From: Trujillonella humicola
GTDB lineage: Bacteria; Actinomycetota; Actinomycetes; Mycobacteriales; Geodermatophilaceae
Assembly (NCBI RefSeq): GCF_046233715.1
Contig: NZ_JBJNRJ010000006.1
Span: forward strand, 62,001-126,000
Reading direction: 5' to 3'
DNA: 64,000 nt
The notes below the pieces were generated by a model, which saw only the letters and a program-made list of their open reading frames with translations, was not told the origin of the DNA and ran no database searches. Positions within the stretch are counted from its first letter, which is position 1. Each line of letters starts with the position of its first letter. A program made the translations under genes and the position numbers. Of the stretch, positions 49,295 to 57,419 are shown one piece after another.

Positions 49295-50095
49295 TCAGGC
49301 CTGGACGGCGACGGCGATCGGCGTGCTGAAGGCCCGGCACCACAGCAGCACCGTGCGGTACTGACCGACGTCGACGTCGGCGGGGACGACGTAGTTGGCG
49401 CTCCCGCTCGTGCCCTTGAGGCCGCCCAGGTTGACGCCGTCGTCGGGCTCCTCCTGGCCGGCCCCCGGGACCAGCCAGACGAACACGTCGACCGCCCCCT
49501 GGATGTCGATGTCCTCGAGGCGGACGAAGTAGGTGTCCCCGCTGCGGTAGACCACCGCCTCACCGGTGGCGGTGTGCCCGACGCCCTCGATCTCCCCCGA
49601 GCTGATCCGCTCCGGCTCGGCCGGCGCCGGCGGTGGCGTGCTCGACGGGGCCGGCTCCCCGGCGGGCGGCGCCCCCGGAGCAGGCTCCCCGGCGGGCGGC
49701 GCCCCCGGAGCCGTCCCGCCGCCGACCTGACCTCCGGCGGCACCCTCGCCGGGGGCGCCGCCGGCGGTCTCGGTCGGGACGGGGATCCCCTCCAGCAGGG
49801 ACTCGTTCACCTCGCGGTCCACGGTGGCCGGCACGAGGACGACCGCGACCAGGGCCAGCACGGGCACCGCCCGCAGCACGCCCCGCACCCAGGGCCGCCG
49901 CGTCACCCGCGGCACCAGCAGCCGGCTCCACAGCAGGATCGCGACGACGATGGCCGCCACGATGAGCCACGACGTCACCGTCCGCGGCACCAGGGCGGCC
50001 GGCGAGATGGGCAGCAACCACAGCGCCAGCGCGGCGACCGCGGCCACACCCAGGACGACGGCCAGCTTCCGCAGCAGCGGCGACCCCCTCAGCAC
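49295..50095 (-). CDS. membrane-anchored DM13-domain protein
   Basis: A 266-residue protein with three hydrophobic N-terminal segments (LAVVLGVAAVAALALWLLPI, VTSWLIVAAIVVAILLW, VLALVAVVLVPATV). A Pro/Gly/Ala linker follows with a duplicated PGAPPAGEPA. The C-terminal DM13 domain contains TGEAVVYRSGDTYFVRLEDIDIQGAVDVFVWLVPG, LGGLKGTSGSANYVVPADVD and the conserved TVLLWCRAF. DM13 domains are proposed to act in redox or electron transfer, with the Cys important. Start GTG or ATG at 50095 fits the helices. Confidence 0.82.
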   Translation of the reverse strand: MLRGSPLLRKLAVVLGVAAVAALALWLLPISPAALVPRTVTSWLIVAAIVVAILLWSRLLVPRVTRRPWVRGVLRAVPVLALVAVVLVPATVDREVNESLLEGIPVPTETAGGAPGEGAAGGQVGGGTAPGAPPAGEPAPGAPPAGEPAPSSTPPPAPAEPERISSGEIEGVGHTATGEAVVYRSGDTYFVRLEDIDIQGAVDVFVWLVPGAGQEEPDDGVNLGGLKGTSGSANYVVPADVDVGQYRTVLLWCRAFSTPIAVAVQA

Positions 50096-50193
50096 CCGCG
50101 CAGTGTGCCGTCACGGGCCGCCGCGTGGGCGATCCGGCGGCGCGCTGCCCGCGGACGGGCTCCCGGCCGCGCCGCAGCCCCGAGGGACGTGGG

Positions 50194-51390
50194 TCAGGCG
50201 GCCTCGGCCTGCAGCAGGCGGCGACGGCGGGCCTTGGGCCCGGTCGACATCTTCCACAGCTTGACCAGCTGCGAGGGCAGGTTCGTCACGGTGGTGTTGT
50301 CCAGCCACCCGTTCGGCAGGGACAACCGGAAGATCTTGTGCCAGGCCGAGTAGACCTGCTGGGGCAGCGGTGCCGAGTGGTAGTTCAGCCCGTACTCCTC
50401 GAACAGGGCCTTCACCTTCGGCGCGATCTCGGCGTACCGGTTGCTCGGCAGGTCGGGGAACAGGTGGTGCTCGATCTGGTGCGACAGGTTCCCGGTCATG
50501 AGGTGCATCGCCTTCGACCCGGAGATGTTGGCCGAGCCGAGCATCTGGCGCACGTACCACTCGCCCTTGGTCTCGCCGTCGATCGAGCGCTTCTCGAAGG
50601 TCTCGACGCCCTCGGGGAAGTGCCCGCACAGGATCACCGAGTTCGACCACAGGTTGCGCACGACGTTGGCCACGAAGTTGGCCGCCAGGGTCGGCACGAA
50701 GTTCGGGCCCGACAGCAGCGGGTGGACGACGTAGTCCTTGCGCACCTGGCGGCCGATCTTGCGCAGCACGGCCTTGCCGCGCCGGCGGAAGTCCGGGTCG
50801 CCGGTCTGCTTCTTGGCGATGACGGCGCCCAGCTCGAGGTCGTAGGCGGCGATGCCGTACTCGAAGAAGCAGGCGTTGACGAAGCTCCACACCGTCTGCA
50901 GGAGGTAGGCCGGCACCCACTTCTGGTCCTCGTCCACGCGCATGATGCCGTAGCCGAGGTCGTTGTCCTTGCCGATCACGTTCGTGTACGTGTGGTGCAG
51001 CTGGTTGTGCGAGTGCTTCCACTGCTCGGCGGGGCTGGCCATGTCCCACTCCCACGTCGTGGAGTGGATCTTCGGGTCGCGCATCCAGTCCCACTGGCCG
51101 TGCAGGATGTTGTGCCCGATCTCCATGTTCTCGAGGATCTTGGCGATCGACAGGCCGATCGTGCCGAGGACCCACGCGGGCGGGAAGCCCGAGGCCAGCA
51201 GGACGGCGCGGCTGCCCAGCTCCAGCTTGCGGTGCACGTCGATGACGGTGCGGATGTAGCGGGCGTCGGACTCGCCGCGGCTGTCGAGCACGCCCTGCCG
51301 GATCGCGTCCAGCTGCTTGCCCAGCAGCTCGATGTCCTCGGCGGTCAGGTGCGCGATCGGGTTGTCGGGCTTCTTCTGGATGACGGTCAT
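50194..51390 (-). CDS. acyl-CoA/acyl-lipid desaturase (DesA3-like)
   Basis: A di-iron membrane fatty-acid desaturase, 398 residues. The three His boxes are present: EIGHNILHGQWDW, SHNQLHHTYTN and LSHQIEHHLFPD. Four membrane-spanning stretches fit. It lies just downstream of a ferredoxin reductase-ferredoxin fusion on the same strand, the usual electron donor for DesA3-type enzymes. Together the pair probably introduces a delta-9 double bond into stearoyl or palmitoyl chains. The position is not certain. Confidence 0.88.
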   Translation of the reverse strand: MTVIQKKPDNPIAHLTAEDIELLGKQLDAIRQGVLDSRGESDARYIRTVIDVHRKLELGSRAVLLASGFPPAWVLGTIGLSIAKILENMEIGHNILHGQWDWMRDPKIHSTTWEWDMASPAEQWKHSHNQLHHTYTNVIGKDNDLGYGIMRVDEDQKWVPAYLLQTVWSFVNACFFEYGIAAYDLELGAVIAKKQTGDPDFRRRGKAVLRKIGRQVRKDYVVHPLLSGPNFVPTLAANFVANVVRNLWSNSVILCGHFPEGVETFEKRSIDGETKGEWYVRQMLGSANISGSKAMHLMTGNLSHQIEHHLFPDLPSNRYAEIAPKVKALFEEYGLNYHSAPLPQQVYSAWHKIFRLSLPNGWLDNTTVTNLPSQLVKLWKMSTGPKARRRRLLQAEAA

Positions 51391-51456
51391 GCGGGGGTTC
51401 CGCTCCTCTGTCTCGCTGGTCGGGGTGCGGTCAGTGGTCGATGAGCAGGACGCGGC

Positions 51457-52566
51457 TCAGTGGTCGATGGCGCAGGCGCCGGCGGGGGCGCTGACGCAGG
51501 TCTGGACGAGGACGCCGTCGCCGGGGGCAGCGGTGGTCACCTCGCCGGTGCGCAGGTCGCGGACGGCGCCCTCGCGCAGCGGGAGGACGCAGCCGAAGCA
51601 GATGCCCATGCGGCAGCCGCTGGGCATGAGGACACCGGCCTCCTCGGCGGCGTCGAGGATCGGGGTCGCGCCGCCGGCCTCGACGGTGGTCCCGCTCCCG
51701 GTGAACGCGACCGTGCCGCCCTCGCCGTCGGTGGCGACGACGGCCGGCCGGAACCGCTCGGTGTACAGGCGGTCGGCCAGCCCGGCGCCGGCCCAGTGCT
51801 CCTCCAGCGCGTCGAGCATCCCGACCGGACCGCAGGCCCAGGTCGGGCGCTCGGCCAGGTCGGGCACGAGCCCGGCCACCTCGGCGGCCGAGAGCATGCC
51901 CGCGGTGTCGGTGTGCTGCTCCACCAGCCGGATCCGCCCGGCGGCGGCCAGCTCGCGCAGCTCCGCGCCGAAGATGACGTCGTCGGCGGTGGGGGCGGAG
52001 TGGACGACGACGACGTCGACGTCGTCGTCCGTGGCCCGGTTGCGCAGGATCCCCATCACCGGCGTGATGCCCGACCCGGCGGTGACGAACAGCGCCCTGC
52101 GCGGACGCGGCGCGGGCAGCGTGAAGTCGCCGGTGGCCTGGTCGAGCTGGACGATCGCGCCGGGCGACGTGCGGTGCACCAGGTGGTTGCTGACCACCCC
52201 GCCCGGGATGGCCTTGACGGTCACGGTGAAGCAGCCGTCGGCCCGGCCGAGCACCGAGGTGATCGAGTAGGCGCGCCACCGGCGGACGCCGTCGACGTCG
52301 ACGCCGAGGCGCACGTACTGGCCGGGCACGTGCGGTCGCCAGTCGCGGCCGGGCCGGATGACGAGGGTGGCGGCGTCCCGGGTCTCGCGGTGGACCGCCT
52401 CGATGCGGCCGCGCAGCGCCGCGCCGGAGCGCAGCGGGTCGACCAGGTCGAGGTAGTCCGACGGCAGGAGCGGGGTGGTGGCGAACTCGGCGAGCCGGAG
52501 CACGCGGTCCCGCAGCGCCGTCAGCCGGGGCCGGGCCGGGGAAGCGCTCGGCTGGGTCACGGTCAT
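51457..52566 (-). CDS. ferredoxin reductase with C-terminal 2Fe-2S domain
   Basis: A 369-residue electron-transfer protein resembling the partner of DesA3. The FAD domain has RAYSITSVLGRADGCFTVTVKAIPGGVVSNHLV. The NAD(P) domain has LFVTAGSGITPVMGILRN and WACGPVGMLDALEEHW. The plant-type 2Fe-2S cluster has the cysteines in MPSGCRMGICFGCVLPL and a fourth in VQTCVSAP. It starts at an ATG and precedes the desaturase. Near the stop a 13-base sequence (TCAGTGGTCGATG) is duplicated, with a copy at 51431-51443 and one overlapping the stop. Confidence 0.9.
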   Translation of the reverse strand: MTVTQPSASPARPRLTALRDRVLRLAEFATTPLLPSDYLDLVDPLRSGAALRGRIEAVHRETRDAATLVIRPGRDWRPHVPGQYVRLGVDVDGVRRWRAYSITSVLGRADGCFTVTVKAIPGGVVSNHLVHRTSPGAIVQLDQATGDFTLPAPRPRRALFVTAGSGITPVMGILRNRATDDDVDVVVVHSAPTADDVIFGAELRELAAAGRIRLVEQHTDTAGMLSAAEVAGLVPDLAERPTWACGPVGMLDALEEHWAGAGLADRLYTERFRPAVVATDGEGGTVAFTGSGTTVEAGGATPILDAAEEAGVLMPSGCRMGICFGCVLPLREGAVRDLRTGEVTTAAPGDGVLVQTCVSAPAGACAIDH

Positions 52567-52674
52567 GTCTCGAGGGTTTCCCAGTGGCGGTGCTAACTAC
52601 CTGTGCTCTCGACGTGAATCGGCGACGTACTCTTGTTCGCCAGGGACAAACCAGCCGGGATGGCAGGAGGCGCG

Positions 52675-53856
52675 GTGGCCGGGGACGAGTCGCCCTTCCC
52701 GCCCGGGGTGGCCGCGGCGCTGACCGAGCAGCTGCCCGCCGTCGCGGAGTCGACGATCGCGGCCATCGTCATCGAGGTCCCCAGCTACGCCGACGCGTTC
52801 GGCGGGGACATGGGCAGGACCATCGACCGCGCCGTCCAGCTCGCCCTGGGCGGGTTCCTCAGCCTGGCCACCGGTGGCGCCGACCCCAGCCGGCCCGTGG
52901 GCCCGGCACTCGACGGCGCCTACGCCCTCGGCCGCGGCGAGGCGCGCAGCGGCCGGTCGATGGACGCGCTGCTGGCGGCCTACCGGGTGGGCGCGCGCGT
53001 CTCCTGGCGGCACATGAGCAGCGCGGCCGTCGCGGCCGGCATGTCGCCGGCGCACCTGGCCCGCTTCGCCGAGCTGGTCTTCGCCTACATCGACCAGCTG
53101 TCGGCCTCGTCGGTGGCCGGCCACGCCGACGAGCTGGCCTCCACCGGCCGCGCCCGCCGCCGGCACCTGGAGCGGCTGGCCGCGGTGCTGCTCGCCGGGC
53201 GGCCGCTGCACGACCTGACCGCCGCCGCCGAGCGGGCCGAGTGGCTGCCGCCGCGCACGCTGACCGCCGTCCTGCTGCCGGAGACGCAGGTGCGCGCCGC
53301 GCTGTCGGCCCTGGACGTGCGGACGCTGGTCAGCAGCGACGAGCTCCCCGACGCCGGGGCCGGCCTCGAGCGGGTCGTGCTGCTCGTGCCGGACGCCGAG
53401 GGGCGCGGGCGGTCCGCACTGCTGGCCGCCCTCGACGGGCGGGAGGCGGTGGTCGGGCCGCCCCGGCCGTGGGCGCGGGCGCAGGCCTCCCACGCCCGGG
53501 CGCAGCGGGCCCTGCAGCTGGGGCTGCGCGCCGAGGGCGACGCGCCGCTGGACACCGAGGAGCGGCTGGCCGAGCTGGTGCTGCGCGCCGACGCCACCGC
53601 GCTCGGCGATCTCCGGTCACGGGTGCTCGCCCCGCTGGACCGGGTCGGCGCCGCCGCTCGCGAGAAGCTCACCGAGACGCTGCGCTCCTGGTTGCTGCAC
53701 CACGGCCGGCGCGACGCGGTGGCCGCGGAGCTGTTCGTGCACCCGCAGACGGTCCGGTACCGGATGGGGCAGCTGCGCGAGCTCTTCGGCGACCGGCTCG
53801 ACGACCCGCGCACGGTGCTGGAGCTGACGCTCGCCCTCGCCGTCCCGGCGAGCTGA
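52675..53856 (+). CDS. PucR-type helix-turn-helix regulator
   Basis: A 393-residue transcription factor. The C-terminal PucR-type helix-turn-helix is at TETLRSWLLHHGRRDAVAAELFVHPQTVRYRMGQLRELFGDRLDDP (about 330-375). The N-terminal half is a helical sensing region (RSMDALLAAYRVGARVSWRHMS). It is divergent from the reductase-desaturase pair, so it probably regulates them. The GTG at 52675 has AGGAGG four bases upstream; the ATG at 52660 is another option. TACTCT at 52628-52633 is a likely -10. Confidence 0.85.
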   Translation: MAGDESPFPPGVAAALTEQLPAVAESTIAAIVIEVPSYADAFGGDMGRTIDRAVQLALGGFLSLATGGADPSRPVGPALDGAYALGRGEARSGRSMDALLAAYRVGARVSWRHMSSAAVAAGMSPAHLARFAELVFAYIDQLSASSVAGHADELASTGRARRRHLERLAAVLLAGRPLHDLTAAAERAEWLPPRTLTAVLLPETQVRAALSALDVRTLVSSDELPDAGAGLERVVLLVPDAEGRGRSALLAALDGREAVVGPPRPWARAQASHARAQRALQLGLRAEGDAPLDTEERLAELVLRADATALGDLRSRVLAPLDRVGAAAREKLTETLRSWLLHHGRRDAVAAELFVHPQTVRYRMGQLRELFGDRLDDPRTVLELTLALAVPAS

Positions 53857-53914
53857 CGGGCACCTCCCACCCGCCGTCCAGGGGGTTCACAGCTGCGCGG
53901 AGCAGCGTCGAGCC

Positions 53915-54199
53915 ATGACCCGGACCACCGCGCACCGCCCCGTCGTCCGCGAGCGGACGGGCGCCCACCCGTGGGTCCGCCGTCCCGGGCCCGCGGGTCC
54001 GCCCGACCTGACCGGCGAGCTCGCCGTCCGCGTGGCCCGCGCGGCGCTGGCGGAGCACCCGGGCGCGGTCGTCCGCACCGTCGAGGTGGACGACGGCGGC
54101 CGCTTCACCGCACGGCTGGCCACGCCGCTGGGCGAGCGGGTGGTCGTCCGGCTGGACGCCGACCTCGCCGTCCTCGGCTGGATCGTCGAGCCGGTCTGA
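53915..54199 (+). CDS. small conserved hypothetical protein
   Basis: A 94-residue protein, not recognised. The second half (AVVRTVEVDDGGRFTARLATPLGERVVVRLDADLAVLGWIVEP) resembles a small beta-alpha-beta PepSY-like module, without a signal peptide. It lies between pucR and a convergent methyltransferase. Codon usage is normal for the window. Confidence 0.55.
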   Translation: MTRTTAHRPVVRERTGAHPWVRRPGPAGPPDLTGELAVRVARAALAEHPGAVVRTVEVDDGGRFTARLATPLGERVVVRLDADLAVLGWIVEPV

Positions 54200-54205
54200 C
54201 GCCGG

Positions 54206-54796
54206 TCAGGCGGCGCCCAGCACCGCGACGAGGAAGTCCGATGCCGGCGTGAACGGGTGCAGGTGCCAGGTCGACAGCAGCACCGACGGTGCCAGGCCCG
54301 CGCTCGCGGCATCGGCGAGGAAGTCGTCGAAGGCGTAGTCGCGGCCGGCGCCGAAGCCGACCACCGCTCGCCCCGCGGGCGCCAGGTGGGCGCGGAACCG
54401 GCGCAGCACCTCCACCCGCGTGCTCGGGGCGAGGAACGTGACGACGTTGCCGGCGCACACGATCGCGTCGAACCGGTCGGGCAGGTCCAGCTCGGCCAGG
54501 TCGCCCACCAGCCAGCGCGGTCCGGGGTGGTCCTCCTCGGCGGCGGCGATCAGCACCGGGTCGACGTCCACCCCGACGACGTCGTGCCCGGCGCGGCCCA
54601 GGTGGCCGCCGACGCGGCCCGGCCCGCAGCCGGCGTCCAGCACCCGGGAGCCGCGCGGCAGCATCGCGTCGACCAGCCGCGCCTCGCCGACGATGTCGGT
54701 GCCCTGCGCGGCCAGCCGGCGGAACCGCTCGACGTAGGCCGGCGAGTGCCCCGGGTCTGCCTCGGTCATCCGCACCCATGCGCTCGGCTCGGTCAT
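54206..54796 (-). CDS. class I SAM-dependent methyltransferase
   Basis: A 196-residue small methyltransferase. The SAM motif is RVLDAGCGPGRVGGHLGRAGHDVVGVDVDPVLI; PRWLVGDLAELDLPDRFDAIVCAGNVVTFL is the post-I region. No target can be assigned. It is convergent with the small hypothetical gene and shares the strand with the oxidoreductase gene at 54834. Confidence 0.85.
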   Translation of the reverse strand: MTEPSAWVRMTEADPGHSPAYVERFRRLAAQGTDIVGEARLVDAMLPRGSRVLDAGCGPGRVGGHLGRAGHDVVGVDVDPVLIAAAEEDHPGPRWLVGDLAELDLPDRFDAIVCAGNVVTFLAPSTRVEVLRRFRAHLAPAGRAVVGFGAGRDYAFDDFLADAASAGLAPSVLLSTWHLHPFTPASDFLVAVLGAA

Positions 54797-54833
54797 CCCC
54801 CCATCCTCTCCGGCCGCGGCGGCACCTCGCCGG

Positions 54834-55301
54834 TCAGGTGCGCACGTGCTCCTCGAGGCCGCGGCCGGGGTGCCAGGCCAGGATCCGCAGCGCCGTCCGG
54901 TCGGCGGTGTGGCCGGTCCACACCACCTCGGTCAGGTCCAGCCGGAAGAGGTGCGCGCCCTCGGCAGCGTCCCCGGCGTCCCCGGCAGCGCCCTCGTGGA
55001 CCGCCCGCCCGGCCACCTTCGCCTCGCCCGGCCAGCGGGTGCCCCCCTCTCCGGGGTCCACGGTCGGGCTGTGCACCGCCACCCGCGGGTCGCGCAGCAG
55101 GTCGCGGGCCTTCACGGCACCGGCCATGGAGCCCAGCCGCAGCTCGCCGTCGGCGGCGAACTCCACCTCCGTGCCGCTGATCCGCGGCGCGCCGTCGGCC
55201 CGCAGCGTCGCCATCGTGGCGTGCGGGGACGAGGCGAAGGCGGCGCGCACGAGCGCCGCCAGGTCCGGGACCTCGGCCGCGACGTCCGCCCAGCGCGCCA
55301 T
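54834..55301 (-). CDS. pyridoxamine 5'-phosphate oxidase-like (flavin/F420) protein
   Basis: A 155-residue split-barrel protein. FASSPHATMATLRADGAPRISGTEVEFAADGELRLGSMAGAVKARDLLRDPRVAVHSP is the PPOX core that binds FMN, F420 or related cofactors. It ends HLFRLDLTEVVWTGHTADRTALRILAWHPGRG, common in actinobacterial members. The substrate is unknown. The ATG at 55301 gives the full barrel. Confidence 0.83.
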   Translation of the reverse strand: MARWADVAAEVPDLAALVRAAFASSPHATMATLRADGAPRISGTEVEFAADGELRLGSMAGAVKARDLLRDPRVAVHSPTVDPGEGGTRWPGEAKVAGRAVHEGAAGDAGDAAEGAHLFRLDLTEVVWTGHTADRTALRILAWHPGRGLEEHVRT

Positions 55302-55321
55302 GCCGGGCAGTGTGCTCCGTC

Positions 55322-55379
55322 AGGCCCCTCTGCAGGGACCCGGTGCGAGCCTGCGAGTGCCGGGGGCAGAGGGGTCCTT
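55322..55379. terminator. stop-abutting stem-loop repeat, copy 5 (after dinB)
   Basis: GGCCCCTCTGC (from 55324) pairs with GCAGAGGGGTCC (ending about 55377) around CCGGTGCGAGCCTGCGAGTGCCGGG. On the minus strand it begins AAGGACCCC two bases after the dinB stop, as in the other copies. Confidence 0.75.
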
Positions 55380-55381
55380 CA

Positions 55382-56743
55382 TCAGCGGGGAACGCGCCAG
55401 TCCGGCGGGTCGGCCGGGTGCAGGGCGGGGTCGTCGGCGACGAAGGTCCGCACCGGTCCCGGCGGGGTCCGCGGCCCCTCGAACCGCACGGTCACCCGGC
55501 CGATGCCCCGCCCCCACACCCAGCCGGCGCCGAGCTCGTCGTGCCGCACGTCCTGGCCCGGCCACCAGCGCCGCTCGGCGGGCAGCTCCGGCTCGGGCTC
55601 CGGCTCCGGAGCGACGTCGTCCTCCCCTCCTCCCGCCGACGTGGCCACGTCGGCGGGCTCCTCGGCGAAGAGGTCGCCCTGCGCGTACAGCGACAACCCG
55701 GAGACGCCGACCCCGAGCAGCCGCAGGCCACCGGCGGTGCCGGCCTCGTCGAGCAGCCGCCGGGCGATGCCCGCGATCTGCCGGGGGTCGTCGGTCGGCT
55801 GCGGGAGCGTCTGCGAGCGGGTCAGCGTCGTGAAGTCGTAGCGGCGCAGCTTGAGCGTCACGGTCCGGCCCGAGTAGGCGGCCGCGCGCAGCCGGCCGCC
55901 GACGCGGGCGGCCATCGCGTCGATCTCCCGTCCCAGGACCGCGCGGTCGGTGAGGTCGCGCTCGAAGGTCTCCTCGGCCGACACGGACTTGGTCTCCCGG
56001 TCGGGGACGACGGCGCGGTCGTCCTCCGCGCGGGCCAGCGCGTACAGCCCGGCGCCGTGCGCCCGGCCCACCAGCGCGACCAGGTCCGGCAGGGAGCGCG
56101 CGGCCAGGTCCCCGACCGTGCGCACCCCGACGGCGTGCAGCCGCTCGGCGGTGGCCGGGCCGACGCCGCCCAGCGTGGTGACCGGCAGGGGGTGCAGCAC
56201 CTCGATCTCGGTGCCCGGCGCGACGACGACGAGGCCGTCGGGCTTGTCCAGCTCCGAGCCGAGCTTGGCCATGAGCTTCGAGCTGCCGATGCCGACCGAG
56301 CCGGTGACCCCGCCGGTGGCCGCGGCGATCCGCTCCTTGAGCCCGCGCGCCAGCGCCGTGACGCCGTCGACGGTCAGGTCGTTGGCCGGATCGGCGGCCA
56401 GGTCCACGTAGGCCTCGTCGATCGACACCGGCTCGACCAGCGGCGACAGCTCCCGCAGCAGGCCCATGACGACGTCGGAGGTCGCCCGGTACGCGCCGAA
56501 GCGGCCGCCGAGGAACGCCGTCCCCGCCGGGCACCGGCGGCGCGCCTCCGCGGTCGACATCGCCGAGCGCGCCCCGTAGGCCCGCGCCTCGTAGGAGGCG
56601 GTGGCGACGACGCCGCGGCCGCCGACCCCGCCGACGACCACCGGCCGGCCGCGCAGCGAGGGCTTGTCGCGCTGCTCGACGGCGGCGAAGAACGCGTCGA
56701 GGTCCAGGTGGAGCACGCTGGCCTCTCGACGCACGTCCCCCAT
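55382..56743 (-). CDS. dinB: DNA polymerase IV
   Basis: A Y-family translesion polymerase, 453 residues. The catalytic motifs are SVLHLDLDAFFAAVEQRDKPSLRGRPV and VEPVSIDEAYVDLA (metal-binding Asp/Glu). GSVGIGSSKLMAKLGSELDKPDGLVVV and the helix-hairpin-helix LPVTTLGGVGPATAERL follow. The little-finger domain ends near GVSGLSLYAQGDLF. A C-terminal extension of about 80 residues is acidic, then basic. No perfect SOS box is visible upstream. The ATG at 56743 gives MGDVRREASVLHLDLD. Confidence 0.93.
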   Translation of the reverse strand: MGDVRREASVLHLDLDAFFAAVEQRDKPSLRGRPVVVGGVGGRGVVATASYEARAYGARSAMSTAEARRRCPAGTAFLGGRFGAYRATSDVVMGLLRELSPLVEPVSIDEAYVDLAADPANDLTVDGVTALARGLKERIAAATGGVTGSVGIGSSKLMAKLGSELDKPDGLVVVAPGTEIEVLHPLPVTTLGGVGPATAERLHAVGVRTVGDLAARSLPDLVALVGRAHGAGLYALARAEDDRAVVPDRETKSVSAEETFERDLTDRAVLGREIDAMAARVGGRLRAAAYSGRTVTLKLRRYDFTTLTRSQTLPQPTDDPRQIAGIARRLLDEAGTAGGLRLLGVGVSGLSLYAQGDLFAEEPADVATSAGGGEDDVAPEPEPEPELPAERRWWPGQDVRHDELGAGWVWGRGIGRVTVRFEGPRTPPGPVRTFVADDPALHPADPPDWRVPR

Positions 56744-56864
56744 CCTCGCGCGTCCGGGGGACACGCCCGGGTGAACCGGTACGAAACCGTTCCCCGACCG
56801 GTTGATCGTCGGCCCGCCGGGCTGGGAGTCTGCGGGTACCGACCCGCACGAACCCAGGAGGACC

Positions 56865-57419
56865 GTGAGCGCCGCCGCGACCGTGTTCCTCGTCGTCGGC
56901 GGGATCGGCGTCGCGCTGCTGCTCGTCTCCCTCGTCGTCGGCGAGATCGGATCCCTGGCACTGGACGCCGACGGCGGGCCCTTCTCCCTCGAGGCGGTGG
57001 CCGCGCTGCTGGGCGGGGTCGGCTTCGGCGGCGCGGCGACGATCGCCCTTCTGCCCGAGGACGTGGCGGGGACGGCGGCCGTGCTCATCGGCCTGCTCGT
57101 CGGCCTCGCGCTGGCCGTGCCGCTGGCGTGGGTGGCGATCCGGCTCTCCCGCGCGTTCCGCGACATGCCGACGACGCCGACGCTGACCCGCCACCACCTG
57201 GCCGGCGCGCAGGGCGTCGTCGTCTCCGCCATCCCGGCCGCCGGCTACGGCGAGGTCCGGCTCGCGCTGGCCGGCCAGAGCCTCAAGTACGCCGCCCGCA
57301 GCGACGACGCGCTGCCGCCCGGCACCCCCGTCTACGTGGTCGAGGCCCTGAGCGAGACCGCCGTCCACGTCGTCTCGACCGCCCCGGACCCCCTCCCAGA
57401 AGTCGGAGAGAACCCATGA
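56865..57419 (+). CDS. NfeD-like membrane protein
   Basis: A 184-residue partner of flotillins. Four hydrophobic segments (VFLVVGGIGVALLLVSLVVG, AVAALLGGVGFGGAATIALL, TAAVLIGLLVGLALAVPLAWVA) are followed by a small OB-like domain (LTRHHLAGAQGVVVSAIPAAGYGEVRLALAGQSLKYAAR). GTG start with AGGAGGA upstream. It overlaps the flotillin gene by 4 bp (ATGA), so the two are coexpressed. Confidence 0.83.
   Translation: MSAAATVFLVVGGIGVALLLVSLVVGEIGSLALDADGGPFSLEAVAALLGGVGFGGAATIALLPEDVAGTAAVLIGLLVGLALAVPLAWVAIRLSRAFRDMPTTPTLTRHHLAGAQGVVVSAIPAAGYGEVRLALAGQSLKYAARSDDALPPGTPVYVVEALSETAVHVVSTAPDPLPEVGENP

Noticed and set aside
56755..56812. Possible SOS box or operator upstream of dinB (AACCGGTACGAAACCGTT)
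   Set aside because: It does not match TCGAAC-N4-GTTCGA and is only a loose inverted repeat.
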